From the NCBI RefSeq assembly GCF_900103485.1, contig NZ_FNHW01000001.1, positions 221,418 through 285,417 on the forward strand: 64,000 bases of DNA, in the 5' to 3' direction. Numbering within the stretch: position 1 is the stretch's first letter; each line of letters opens with the position of its first letter. Positions 15,795 through 24,544 of the stretch are shown in pieces. The translations under genes were made by a program, and so were the position numbers. The stretch is from Fictibacillus solisalsi (GTDB lineage: Bacteria; Bacillota; Bacilli; Bacillales; Fictibacillaceae). A model generated the notes under the pieces. That model did not search any database, was not told where the DNA came from, and was given only the letters and a program-made list of their open reading frames with translations.

Positions 15795-16991
15795 ATGACA
15801 CAGAATTCAAAAGCAGGAACACAATCTGTTTGGGCAGGGGAAAAAGACTATTTGGTGCACGGGGCAACTCAAGTGCCCGTGGTGTTAAGCGTAGCCTATG
15901 GCTATGACGATATGGATGAATGGTATGACGTGGCCATCGGCAAAAAAAAGGGACATATTTACGGAAGGAACACGAATCCCACCGTTCAGGCGTTTGAAGA
16001 TAAGGTAAAGATTCTTGAGGGAGCGGAAGCCGCAACAAGTTTTTCAACCGGAATGGCTGCGATCAGCAACACGCTGTCTACATTCCTTGTACCAGGAGAC
16101 CGAATTGTTTCCATCAAGGATACTTACGGGGGAACGAATAAAATTTTTACTGAATTCCTCCCCCGCCAGCAGGTAGAAGTGGTTCTGTGTGAAACAGGCA
16201 ATCACGAGCAAATTGAAGAAGAAGTAGCCAAAGGATGCTCCATTCTTTATCTCGAGACACCAACGAATCCAACTGTGAAAATTACTGACATCGAACGAAT
16301 GGCAAAAGCCGGCCGTGAAGCGGGAGCGCTCGTGGTGGTGGATAACACGTTTGGAACGCCAATTAATCAAAACCCGCTTGCTCTTGGTGCAGATTTGGTT
16401 ATTCACAGTGCGACCAAGTTCCTTGGCGGACATGCAGATGCGCTTGGAGGTGTTGTATGCGGTTCTGCTGAACTGGTGGAAAAAATCTATCATTTCCGTG
16501 AGATTAACGGAGCGACCATGGATCCGATGGCAGCCTATCTTATCCTGCGGGGAATGAAGACACTCAAGCTTCGTGTCCGCCAGCAAAGTGAAAACGCAAT
16601 GGCATTGGCCAAGTTCCTCGAAACACAAGAACTTGTGGAGGGCGTTTATTATCCCGGGCTTGAAACCCATCCAAACCATGAAATCGCAAAGAAACAGATG
16701 AGAGGGTTTGGCGGAATGCTAAGCTTTGCCGTAAAAGGCGGAGTGGAAACGGTACGGGACCTTCTTCCAAAGTTGCAATATGCCAACCGGGCGGCAAACC
16801 TTGGTGCTGTGGAAACAACAGTCGGGCCGGCACGGACCACAAGCCATGTGGAGTGTACACCGGAAGAGCGTGCAGCCATGGGCATCCCGGAAGGATTAAT
16901 CCGGATCTCCTGCGGTATAGAAGATATTGAGGACATTATTGCCGATTTCGAACAAGCTTTTCAGTATGTGGAAAGCGGATTGAAAGTTTAA
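15795..16991 (+). CDS. Cystathionine gamma-synthase/lyase-family PLP enzyme in the ectoine operon
   Basis: 398 residues, the full length of the Cys/Met metabolism PLP family. Visible: YGRNTNPT (56-63, phosphate-binding Tyr-x-Arg of the partner subunit), STGMAAI (84-90), Asp183 in VVVDNTFGTP, and PLP lysine Lys208 in HSATKFLGGHAD. Enzymes of this family carry out gamma- or beta-elimination or replacement on homoserine esters, cystathionine or methionine. No sulfur gene is near; it sits between eutC and the deacylase, 16 nt after eutC with an AAAGGAGGAG site. It may act on a C4 amino acid of the route, for example diaminobutyrate or homoserine. This is not part of textbook ectoine pathways, and the substrate is unknown. 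Confidence 0.8.
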   Translation: MTQNSKAGTQSVWAGEKDYLVHGATQVPVVLSVAYGYDDMDEWYDVAIGKKKGHIYGRNTNPTVQAFEDKVKILEGAEAATSFSTGMAAISNTLSTFLVPGDRIVSIKDTYGGTNKIFTEFLPRQQVEVVLCETGNHEQIEEEVAKGCSILYLETPTNPTVKITDIERMAKAGREAGALVVVDNTFGTPINQNPLALGADLVIHSATKFLGGHADALGGVVCGSAELVEKIYHFREINGATMDPMAAYLILRGMKTLKLRVRQQSENAMALAKFLETQELVEGVYYPGLETHPNHEIAKKQMRGFGGMLSFAVKGGVETVRDLLPKLQYANRAANLGAVETTVGPARTTSHVECTPEERAAMGIPEGLIRISCGIEDIEDIIADFEQAFQYVESGLKV

Positions 16992-17024
16992 GACATTTTC
17001 CGGGTTTGAGGAGATGAGTGATCT

Positions 17025-18260
17025 ATGAAACATCCGGAAGGTATAGGAAGCATGAAAGAAAAGCTTATGACCTGGCGGCGGCAGATCCATCAAAGGCCGG
17101 AACTCAGTTTTCAGGAGTTTGAAACGTCAAGCTATATAGCTGATGCTTTGAGAAAGATGCCGGGAATGAAGACAGAGACTGGAATAGGCTGGGCTACCGG
17201 GATAGTCGGCACACTCTCTTCCGGTGAAGGACCTGTAATCGCGATCAGGGCAGATATCGATGCCCTGCCGATTACGGAAGAAAACAAAGTGAGTTACTCT
17301 TCTGGAAACGAAGGGGTGATGCACGCCTGTGGCCATGATGCGCATACCTCGATTGTCCTCGGCGTCGCCTCATTGCTCTCGGAACAGTTTGAGCGCGGTG
17401 ACATACAGGGAACCGTGAAATTTATTTTTCAGCCCGCAGAAGAAAGTATCGATGAAAACGGCCTTTCCGGCTCTCCGTATATGATCAGGGCCGGAGCCTA
17501 TGATGGGGTAGATGCAGCAATTGCCCTTCACATGTGTCCGTGGCTGCCCGTCGGTTCCATGCAAGTGAACGACGGGTACAGCATGGCCAATGTCGACGTG
17601 TTTCAAGGAAGAATTACGGGGACCGGCGGACATGGGGCATATCCGGAGCAGGGTACAGACCCGATATGGATGCTGGGTCCGGTGCTGCAGGCGCTTCATG
17701 GCATCGTGGCAAGGAAACTATCGGCATTGGATTCCGCTGTTGTCAGTATTGGAGAGGTACACGCGGGTTCAGCAAGCAACATCATACCTACAGAAGTGGC
17801 GGTCACTGGAACCATGCGCAGCTATTCCCCGGAAGTGCGGGATACGCTGGCGGTGGAACTGCAACGAGCGTTTTCCATTGTTGAACCACTCGGCGGAGAG
17901 TATTCCTTTCGAATTGACCGCGGCGAGCCGGCATTGAAAAATGATCCAACAGTGAACCAGTGGTTTATCGAGGCGGCTCATCAGTTGTATCCTGACATCA
18001 GCATCACAAGCGGGCCTTTCGGAATGGGCGGGGAAGACTTTGGATACGTAACGGAACGGGTACCCGGTGCGTTGTTCTTTCTCGGATGTGCGAAACCAGG
18101 CGGTGAGCAAAGGGATTTGCACACCCCGGTATTTGACATCGATGAGGAGTGCCTGCCGATCGGTACGGCAATCCTGGCCCAAACAGCAATTAATTATTTA
18201 AATGGCGTGGCAGTTTTGCCAAGCCGCACAAAGGTGGAGGTCGACATTCATGGCACATAA
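17025..18260 (+). CDS. M20-family amidohydrolase, probable N-acetyl-diaminobutyrate deacetylase
   Basis: 411 residues of the M20D (hippurate hydrolase/N-acyl-amino-acid deacylase) type. Motifs: RADIDALPI (75-83), metal ligands in MHACGHDAHTS (99-109; Cys102, His104), QPAEES (136-141, catalytic Glu), a dimerization lid domain around TGTGGHGAYPEQGTD, and a C-terminal ligand His in RDLHTPVFD. It would remove the acetyl group left after DoeA. Canonical DoeB/EutE belongs to a different fold family (AstE/aspartoacylase-like), so this looks like a non-orthologous replacement. ATG 17025 has GAGGAGATGAG upstream. Its 3' end overlaps the next gene by 11 nt. M20D family certain, substrate inferred. Confidence 0.83.
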   Translation: MKHPEGIGSMKEKLMTWRRQIHQRPELSFQEFETSSYIADALRKMPGMKTETGIGWATGIVGTLSSGEGPVIAIRADIDALPITEENKVSYSSGNEGVMHACGHDAHTSIVLGVASLLSEQFERGDIQGTVKFIFQPAEESIDENGLSGSPYMIRAGAYDGVDAAIALHMCPWLPVGSMQVNDGYSMANVDVFQGRITGTGGHGAYPEQGTDPIWMLGPVLQALHGIVARKLSALDSAVVSIGEVHAGSASNIIPTEVAVTGTMRSYSPEVRDTLAVELQRAFSIVEPLGGEYSFRIDRGEPALKNDPTVNQWFIEAAHQLYPDISITSGPFGMGGEDFGYVTERVPGALFFLGCAKPGGEQRDLHTPVFDIDEECLPIGTAILAQTAINYLNGVAVLPSRTKVEVDIHGT

Positions 18261-19305
18261 ACTTGCATTTATCGGGTTTGGAACGGTCGGTCAGGGGCTG
18301 GCTGAAATTTTAAAGAACAAGAAAGATCAGTTAAAGGTGAATGAACAATTTGAAGCAGAAATTGTTGCCATATCAGACTTTAATAAAGGTTCCATCTATC
18401 ACCCCGGAGGACTTGATATCGAAACCGTGCTTCAAGTGCTCAAGGAAACTGGAAATCTCGAGAACTACCCTTCTGCACCGGGTCTCGTCCGGGGATGGGA
18501 CAGCCTGACGACCATCCGTGAATCCAATGCGCATACAATTGTAGAAGTTTCCTATACGGATGTCCAAACCGGACAGCCTGCAATTGACCATTGCCGCACC
18601 GCGTTCCTGGCCAAAAAGAATGTGGTTATGACAAACAAGGGCCCGGTCGCCCTGGCCTATCAGGAGCTTTCACAGCTGGCTGAAAAGCAGGGCGTTCATT
18701 GGGGATTTGAAGGCACGGTGATGAGCGGGACTCCATCTTTGCGCATGCCAATTGCTGCTCTTGCCGGAAATGAAATCTATGAAATCCGCGGCATTCTGAA
18801 CGGGACCACCAACTACATCCTGACAAAAATGGAGGATGAGGGCGTTACGTATGAGGAGGCACTAAAGGAAGCCCAGGCGCTTGGCTATGCGGAGGCCGAT
18901 CCGTCCAGCGATGTGGAAGGATATGATGCGCGGTACAAGATTGCCATTCTAGCCAACTATGTCATGAAGGAGCCGCTTTCTGTAGAAGAAATCTCCTGTA
19001 GAGGAATCACGAATATTACCCGGCATGATATTGAATCGGCGAAAGCCGAGGGCAAGCGGTGGAAGCTTCTAGCAAAGGCACGAAAAGAAAATGGAAGAAT
19101 CGTCGCTTCGATTGCTCCTGAAAAAGTGGAGGTAACCGATCCTCTCGCATCCATTAAGGGAGCGGTAAATGCAATAGCCTATGACTGTGACCTGTTAGGT
19201 ACGGTAACACTGAGCGGAGCCGGTGCAGGCAAAGTGGAAACGGGATTCTCTCTGCTCATTGATTTGATCAACATTGACCGTGAACGGAAACTGGTAAACA
19301 TCTAA
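18250..19305 (+). CDS. Homoserine dehydrogenase-like NAD(P) enzyme (no ACT domain)
   Basis: 351 residues. The N-terminal Rossmann loop GFGTVGQG (9-16) and the homoserine dehydrogenase signature with ILNGTTNYILTKM (182-194), plus ALGYAEADPSSDVEGYDARYK, place it firmly in the family. There is no C-terminal ACT domain, so no threonine feedback site. Aspartate semialdehyde, the expected intermediate of ectoine breakdown, is the substrate of this family, so it could drain it to homoserine; alternatively it acts on a related hydroxy or amino acid. ATG 18250 sits in the end of the deacylase frame with AGGTGGAGG upstream: translational coupling. A biosynthetic hom would be expected beside thrBC, which are absent. 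Confidence 0.82.
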   Translation: MAHKLAFIGFGTVGQGLAEILKNKKDQLKVNEQFEAEIVAISDFNKGSIYHPGGLDIETVLQVLKETGNLENYPSAPGLVRGWDSLTTIRESNAHTIVEVSYTDVQTGQPAIDHCRTAFLAKKNVVMTNKGPVALAYQELSQLAEKQGVHWGFEGTVMSGTPSLRMPIAALAGNEIYEIRGILNGTTNYILTKMEDEGVTYEEALKEAQALGYAEADPSSDVEGYDARYKIAILANYVMKEPLSVEEISCRGITNITRHDIESAKAEGKRWKLLAKARKENGRIVASIAPEKVEVTDPLASIKGAVNAIAYDCDLLGTVTLSGAGAGKVETGFSLLIDLINIDRERKLVNI

Positions 19306-19324
19306 TCGAGAAAGGCGGGAAATT

Positions 19325-20764
19325 ATGACCATTCAGCTTGCTGGCCAAAAGATGCTTTTAGGAGGCTCCTGGGTAAATCGCGAAAACGTCATTGAGGTAA
19401 GGGACCCGCAGGATAACACATTGATTGATACCGTTCCGGCGGCTTCTAAGGAAGATATGCTGTCCTGTATCGAACTGGCAAAAGAAGGAGCAAAGATCGC
19501 GGCGGCCATGCCGGTTTACGAACGGATGGCAGTCATTCACAGAGCCGCTGATTACATCGAAGAGAACAAGGAAAAGTACGCTTCAATTATCGCTCAAGAA
19601 GGTTCAAAAACCATTCGGGAAGCGGCAAAAGAGACGGCAAGATGCATTCAGACGCTCCGGATCAGTGCCGAAGAGGCAAGGCGTATCCAGGGAGAGACGA
19701 TTCCGTTTGACCAGATGGAAGGCAGCCAAAACCGAGTGGGCTATTACCAGCGTTTTCCCATTGGCATCATCGGAGCGATCACTCCGTTTAATGATCCGTT
19801 GAACCTGGTGGCCCATAAAGTCGGACCTGCCATCGCGTCCGGTAATGCCATCATTGTAAAACCTGCTACTGTTACGCCGCTCAGTGCATTGCTGCTTGCC
19901 GAAGCTTTTTCACAAAGCGGGCTTCCGCCCAAGGTCCTGTCCGTGATTACAGGGCATGGCAGTGAAATTGGCGATGTGCTGGTTACACACCCGGCGATCC
20001 GCATGATTTCATTTACAGGCGGTGTAGAAGCCGGAGAAGAGATCGTAAAGAAAGCAGGATTGAAAAAAATCAGTATGGAGCTTGGTTCCAATTCCCCTGT
20101 TATCGTGCTTGATGATGCAGATATAGAAGAAGCCGTGGAATCGACGGTTTCAGGAGCGTTTTGGGCCGCAGGACAGAATTGCCTGAGCGTCCAGCGAATT
20201 TATGTCCAACGGGGTGTGATGAAGGAATTTGAAGAAGAATTCGTTCAACAGACCAACCAGTACCGTGTGGGGGACAAGTTGTCAGAACTCACGGATATGG
20301 GACCGCTCATTACAGAAAAAGAGGCCATACGTGTAGAAAACCTAGTGAATGAAGCCATTGAAAAAGGCGCTGAGGTGCTTACAGGCGGAGAAAGAAATGG
20401 TGCCTTCTATTTACCAACGGTATTAAAAAACGTTCCTGAGCATTGCTCCATTGCTAAGGAGGAAATTTTTGGCCCGGTCGTTCTTCTTTTTGAAGTGGAG
20501 AACGTAGACGAGGCGATTGAAAAAGCGAATGCTGTCAGTTATGGCCTGCAAGGAGGCATCTTTACAAAAAATATGGATCAAGCTCAAAAGGCCATTGCCC
20601 ACATGGAAGTCGGAGGCATTATGATCAATGACAGCAGTGATTACCGGATTGACGCCATGCCGTTTGGCGGGGTGAAAAAGTCCGGTCTTGGAAGAGAAGG
20701 CATCAAGTTCGCCATCCAAGAAATGACAGAGCCAAAAGTCGTTTGCTACAAATTATCAAACTGA
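19325..20764 (+). CDS. NAD(P)-dependent aldehyde dehydrogenase (DoeC-like role)
   Basis: 479 residues, standard ALDH length. Catalytic residues: Asn156 in TPFNDPLN, Lys179 (VKPA), Glu252 (SMELGSNSP) and Cys286 (AAGQNCLSVQR); FTGG at 230-233 is the cofactor site. In the pathway it should oxidize L-aspartate semialdehyde to aspartate, the DoeC step, feeding nitrogen and carbon into the TCA cycle. Sequence alone would also fit a lactaldehyde- or phosphonoacetaldehyde-type ALDH, so the substrate is inferred from the operon. ATG 19325 follows AAAGGCGGG, 19 nt after the homoserine dehydrogenase-like gene. Confidence 0.82.
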   Translation: MTIQLAGQKMLLGGSWVNRENVIEVRDPQDNTLIDTVPAASKEDMLSCIELAKEGAKIAAAMPVYERMAVIHRAADYIEENKEKYASIIAQEGSKTIREAAKETARCIQTLRISAEEARRIQGETIPFDQMEGSQNRVGYYQRFPIGIIGAITPFNDPLNLVAHKVGPAIASGNAIIVKPATVTPLSALLLAEAFSQSGLPPKVLSVITGHGSEIGDVLVTHPAIRMISFTGGVEAGEEIVKKAGLKKISMELGSNSPVIVLDDADIEEAVESTVSGAFWAAGQNCLSVQRIYVQRGVMKEFEEEFVQQTNQYRVGDKLSELTDMGPLITEKEAIRVENLVNEAIEKGAEVLTGGERNGAFYLPTVLKNVPEHCSIAKEEIFGPVVLLFEVENVDEAIEKANAVSYGLQGGIFTKNMDQAQKAIAHMEVGGIMINDSSDYRIDAMPFGGVKKSGLGREGIKFAIQEMTEPKVVCYKLSN

Positions 20765-20821
20765 TAAGTGAAAGAGGGTTTTTAAAAGAGGCAAGACTAC
20801 GGTATTAAGAGGAGGTACGGT

Positions 20822-22303
20822 GTGGAAAGAGGACAAATCAATAAGCTGACCAAGGAAGATGTCACGGTTGTAGATACAAAAATAGCGAAGAAGTCCATAT
20901 TTGGAACGTCTCTCGGTAATGCCATGGAATGGTTTGATTTTGGGATCTATTCTTATCTGGCAGTAACGATTGGCAAAGTGTTTTTCCCTGAAATCGACCC
21001 TTCTGTCCAGTTGATCTATGCTTTTGCAACGTTCGCTGTCGCATTTATTGCCCGGCCGATCGGCGGTCTGGTCTTTGGAATGCTGGGTGACCGTATAGGC
21101 CGAAAGAAAGTCCTTGCCATCACACTTATCATGATGGCCGTTGCCACCTTGAGCATCGGCCTCATCCCCGGCTATGCCACCATTGGCGCAGCCGCTCCGG
21201 TTTTACTGCTGATTGCCCGTCTGGTCCAAGGGTTTTCCACAGGAGGCGAGTATGCGGGTGCTATGACGTTTATTGCTGAATCCACCCCTGATAAAAAGCG
21301 GAGCTTTATGTCGAGCTTCCTTGAAGTAGGTACCCTTGTCGGCTTTATCGCCGGATCGGGCCTTGTAACATTGCTTACTTTTCTGCTGGGATCCGAAACC
21401 ATGCTTGCATGGGGCTGGAGAATTCCATTCTTTATTGCAGCTCCGTTAGGCATGATTGGCTTGTATTTCCGTTCACATCTTGAAGAAACTCCTGCATTTA
21501 AAGAAATGAAGGAAACCACCAAAGAAAGAAAGGATCAAGCCTCCCTGAAGAAGATTTTTACAGACCATTGGCGGTCTCTGCTCATCTGCATTGGTGTGGT
21601 TTTCTTTTATAACACCGTTAACTATATGATTCTTACGTATATGCCATCCTACTTGTCAGAACAAATTGGCTTTGGGGAAATGAAAGGCCTCGTCCTTATC
21701 CTGTTTGTCATGATCGCGATGATTCCCTGTGTTTTGCTCATGGGACGCTGGGCTGACCGTATTGGGAGGAACCGGCTGATCATTGCAGGTTTAATCGGTA
21801 CCATTGTTCTCAGCATTCCGGCATTCTACTTGATGGATACAGGTTCAAGCGTGGGAGCATTTATTGGTCTTTTGGTGCTGAGCTGTTTATTCACATCCTT
21901 CCAAGGGACATTGCCAGCCGCACTGCCATCTTTGTTTTTTACAGAGGTACGGTATGGTTCATTGGCACTTACCTATAATGTGTCCACCTCCATTTTCGGC
22001 GGCACCACGCCGCTAATGGTCGCATGGCTAGTGAAAGCCACTGGCGTAAATATGCTTCCTGCTTACTTTTTAATTGGTGTGTGTGTGATCGGTCTCTTTG
22101 TTGTCACTCTGTTTGTAAAAGAAACAGGGGGCCGGTCATTGAGGGGCTCCAAGCCTACAGTGGAGCACGAAAGCGAAGCAGCAGGACTTGATCCAAAAAC
22201 AGCATTCTGGTGGAAAGAAGAACTGGTGAAAAGAGAAGAGCAAGCAGGTATTTCTCCTGGATTATTGGGATCTCAGCAGAAAAATGTAAGCAATCTTCAA
22301 TAA
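20822..22303 (+). CDS. MFS metabolite:H+ symporter, ProP-like (copy 1)
   Basis: 493 residues with 12 predicted membrane helices and the MHS family signature: SLGNAMEWFDFGIYSYLA at the first helix, GDRIGRKKVL in the 2-3 loop, and GEYAGAMTFIAESTPDKKRS. ProP/OusA relatives of this family import compatible solutes including ectoine and proline betaine, so it probably brings in (hydroxy)ectoine as food. Unlike E. coli ProP there is no long C-terminal coiled coil; the tail is short and charged (FWWKEELVKREEQ). GTG 20822 lies 6 nt after GGAGG. About three quarters of residues match copy 2 in the regions I compared, so these are tandem paralogs. Substrate inferred. Confidence 0.85.
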   Translation: MERGQINKLTKEDVTVVDTKIAKKSIFGTSLGNAMEWFDFGIYSYLAVTIGKVFFPEIDPSVQLIYAFATFAVAFIARPIGGLVFGMLGDRIGRKKVLAITLIMMAVATLSIGLIPGYATIGAAAPVLLLIARLVQGFSTGGEYAGAMTFIAESTPDKKRSFMSSFLEVGTLVGFIAGSGLVTLLTFLLGSETMLAWGWRIPFFIAAPLGMIGLYFRSHLEETPAFKEMKETTKERKDQASLKKIFTDHWRSLLICIGVVFFYNTVNYMILTYMPSYLSEQIGFGEMKGLVLILFVMIAMIPCVLLMGRWADRIGRNRLIIAGLIGTIVLSIPAFYLMDTGSSVGAFIGLLVLSCLFTSFQGTLPAALPSLFFTEVRYGSLALTYNVSTSIFGGTTPLMVAWLVKATGVNMLPAYFLIGVCVIGLFVVTLFVKETGGRSLRGSKPTVEHESEAAGLDPKTAFWWKEELVKREEQAGISPGLLGSQQKNVSNLQ

Positions 22304-22305
22304 TG

Positions 22306-22337
22306 AAAAAGGCTGCCGGTACAACAGGCGGCCTTTC
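22306..22337 (+). terminator. Weak terminator or attenuator after symporter copy 1
   Basis: AAAAAGGC-T-GCC and GGC-GGCCTTT can pair around a short loop, followed by a broken T-run; may only partly separate the two symporter genes. Confidence 0.45.
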
Positions 22338-22353
22338 TGCTTTTGTTGATGGG

Positions 22354-22398
22354 TCATTAAGCTTGCTGAATGATTGGGTCATTAGGCTTGCCTAATGA
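22354..22398. promoter_or_regulatory. Two tandem 20-bp palindromes between the symporter genes
   Basis: TCATTAGGC-TT-GCCTAATGA (22379-22398) is a perfect inverted repeat; TCATTAAGC-TT-GCTGAATGA (22354-22373) is the same site with one mismatch in the arms. They repeat at 25 bp, and each is preceded by GGG. Likely an operator pair ahead of symporter copy 2; the binding protein is unknown. Confidence 0.5.
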
Positions 22399-22471
22399 TT
22401 AATAAAGTTCGGTTTAGGGAAATGGTTTAGTAAAGTAACTAAAATTTCTATAAATTAAAAGGAGGCACGCC

Positions 22472-23923
22472 GTGGGTAAAGGAGTTAAAAGGAAATTAAA
22501 AAAAGGGGATATTACAGTAGTAGATAAGAAAATTGCGAAGCAGTCGATTTTGGGAACTTCACTTGGCAATGCGATGGAATGGTTTGATTTTGGTATTTAT
22601 TCCTATTTGGCAGTGACTATCGGTAAAGTGTTTTTCCCGGAAGTTGACCCTTCCGCGCAGGTCATTTATGCGTTTGCGACCTTTGCTGTCGCATTTATTG
22701 CCAGACCGATCGGCGGAATTGTATTCGGAATACTGGGTGATCGTTTGGGAAGGAAAAAGGTGCTGGCCATTACATTGATCATGATGGCCATTGCCACATT
22801 GGCTCTCGGCCTGATTCCCGGATATTCGTCCATTGGTATAGCGGCACCCATTCTCTTGCTGGTTGCCCGCCTCGTTCAAGGATTTTCCACTGGTGGAGAA
22901 TATGCAGGGGCGATGACGTTTATTGCAGAATCCACACCTGATAAAAAGCGAAGTGTGATGTCCAGTGTCCTGGAAGTCGGCACACTGGCCGGCTATATCG
23001 CGGGCTCAGGTCTGGTTACGTTGCTAACTTTCATTCTCGGTTCAGAAACGATGCTAGAATGGGGATGGAGAATACCATTCTTTATTGCAGCGCCACTGGG
23101 ACTGATCGGGCTCTATTTCCGTTCCCATCTGGAAGAAACGCCAGCATTTAAGGCAATGGAGGAAGAAAAAGAGGAAAGCAAAAACAAGTCTTCCCTCAAA
23201 GAAATATTCATAAATCACTGGAGAGCACTATTAATCTGTGTGGGGGTTGTCCTCTTTTACAATACAATCGTTTACATGGTATTAACCTATATGCCGTCCT
23301 ATCTGTCGGAGCAGCTTGGCTATGGCGAGACCAAAGGATTGCTGCTTATTCTTATCGTGATGGTCATCATGATACCGTTTGTTATTGGGATGGGTTATTT
23401 AGGGGACCGGATCGGGCGGAATAAGATCCTGATTTCAGCTCTGATTTTAACGATCATTCTCAGCATCCCGGCATTTATGCTGGCCGGAAACAGCAATGGT
23501 ATCAATGCCTTTTGGGGAGTGCTGATCCTCGGCTGCCTGCTGACCGCCTTTCAAGGAACGCTTCCGGCGACACTGCCGTCTTTATTTTTCACAAATGTAA
23601 GGTATGGCTCGCTTGCGTTAACCTATAATGTGTCCACTTCTATATTTGGAGGAACCACACCGCTGATTGTCGCTTGGCTCGTTAAAGAAACGAACAATAA
23701 TATGATTCCGGCCTATTACTTAATGGCTGTTTGTATCATCGGAATTATCGTCGTTGCTTTTTTCGTCAAGGAGACAGCTGGCCGATCACTTCGCGGTTCA
23801 CTGCCAGTAGTGGAGGAGCCGGCCGAAGTAGAAGAAGTGTTAAAAAATCCGGAAGAAGCCCTATGGTGGGAGGAAGAAGTACCGGATCATGCTCCGAAAC
23901 AAGTAAAAAGCATAATTAAATAG
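22472..23923 (+). CDS. MFS metabolite:H+ symporter, ProP-like (copy 2)
   Basis: 483 residues and 12 helices with the same MHS signatures as copy 1 (SLGNAMEWFDFGIYSYLA, GDRLGRKKVL, FSTGGEYAGAM). Both start with a conserved cytoplasmic piece (ITVVDKKIAKQSI) and end in an aromatic-acidic tail (ALWWEEEVPDHAP). A 168-nt gap with its own palindromes suggests separate control, so one copy may serve a different solute, such as ectoine versus hydroxyectoine, or a different osmotic condition. GTG 22472 has AAAAGGAGG 6 nt upstream. A terminator follows, ending the island. Transport of ectoines is inferred from neighbours and family. Confidence 0.85.
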   Translation: MGKGVKRKLKKGDITVVDKKIAKQSILGTSLGNAMEWFDFGIYSYLAVTIGKVFFPEVDPSAQVIYAFATFAVAFIARPIGGIVFGILGDRLGRKKVLAITLIMMAIATLALGLIPGYSSIGIAAPILLLVARLVQGFSTGGEYAGAMTFIAESTPDKKRSVMSSVLEVGTLAGYIAGSGLVTLLTFILGSETMLEWGWRIPFFIAAPLGLIGLYFRSHLEETPAFKAMEEEKEESKNKSSLKEIFINHWRALLICVGVVLFYNTIVYMVLTYMPSYLSEQLGYGETKGLLLILIVMVIMIPFVIGMGYLGDRIGRNKILISALILTIILSIPAFMLAGNSNGINAFWGVLILGCLLTAFQGTLPATLPSLFFTNVRYGSLALTYNVSTSIFGGTTPLIVAWLVKETNNNMIPAYYLMAVCIIGIIVVAFFVKETAGRSLRGSLPVVEEPAEVEEVLKNPEEALWWEEEVPDHAPKQVKSIIK

Positions 23924-23928
23924 TGAGT

Positions 23929-23962
23929 AAAGGCTGCCGGCGAGTTCGGTCAGTCTTTTTTT
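23929..23962 (+). terminator. Terminator closing the ectoine island
   Basis: AAAGGCTG-CCG and CGG-T-CAGTCTTT pair with a small bulge, followed by T7. Confidence 0.75.
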
Positions 23963-24082
23963 GTCCTGATATTGGGATTTACAGACTCTTGTCCTCCTCC
24001 AAAATCCAAAAAAGGATTTACGGGAGGAAAGCAGAATACATACAAGGCTTAGAACGACTTGAAGAGAAAGGGAACTAAATCC

Positions 24083-24544
24083 ATGAAGCTGGAAACAAAG
24101 CGATTAACCCTCATACCATGTACGCGTCCCTATGTGGCCTCATTGTCAGAGGATGAATATCCCCTGGGCGGACATATTGCTTCTCATTTGAAAAAGCTGG
24201 ATCAGGATCCTGAGGAATACGGCTGGGGCGTTTGGCTGGTAGCGGAAAAAGAAACCGGCCGTATTGTTGGGGATATCGGATTTAAAGGAAAGCCGGATGC
24301 AGAAAAAAAGGTGGAAGTCGGGTACGGGTTTGAACCAGCTGCCCGTAATCAGGGATATGCGACCGAATCCGTTGAAAAACTGATCCAATGGGCGTTCACC
24401 AGAAATGGTGTCAAAAGGATTATTGCAGAATGCCTCAGTGACAATGGTCCATCGGTACGCGTATTGGAGAAGCTGGAGATGAAACGGACCGGACAAGAGG
24501 GAGATATGGTGTATTGGGAGTTAAAGGAGGAGAACAATGAGTAA
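24083..24544 (+). CDS. GNAT N-acetyltransferase (RimJ/RimL-like)
   Basis: 153 residues. MKLETKRLTLIPCT at the N-terminus, then VEVGYGFEPAARNQGYATESVEKLIQWAF, which holds the acetyl-CoA loop R-N-Q-G-Y-A, and VKRIIAECLSDNGPSVRVLEKLEM: the usual RimJ/RimL order. It should transfer an acetyl group from acetyl-CoA to an amine or protein N-terminus; the acceptor is unknown. The frame is open from a TTG at 24059 but ATG 24083 with AGAAAGGGA upstream matches the family N-terminus. It overlaps the DinB gene by 8 nt, so the two are translationally coupled. Confidence 0.85.
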   Translation: MKLETKRLTLIPCTRPYVASLSEDEYPLGGHIASHLKKLDQDPEEYGWGVWLVAEKETGRIVGDIGFKGKPDAEKKVEVGYGFEPAARNQGYATESVEKLIQWAFTRNGVKRIIAECLSDNGPSVRVLEKLEMKRTGQEGDMVYWELKEENNE

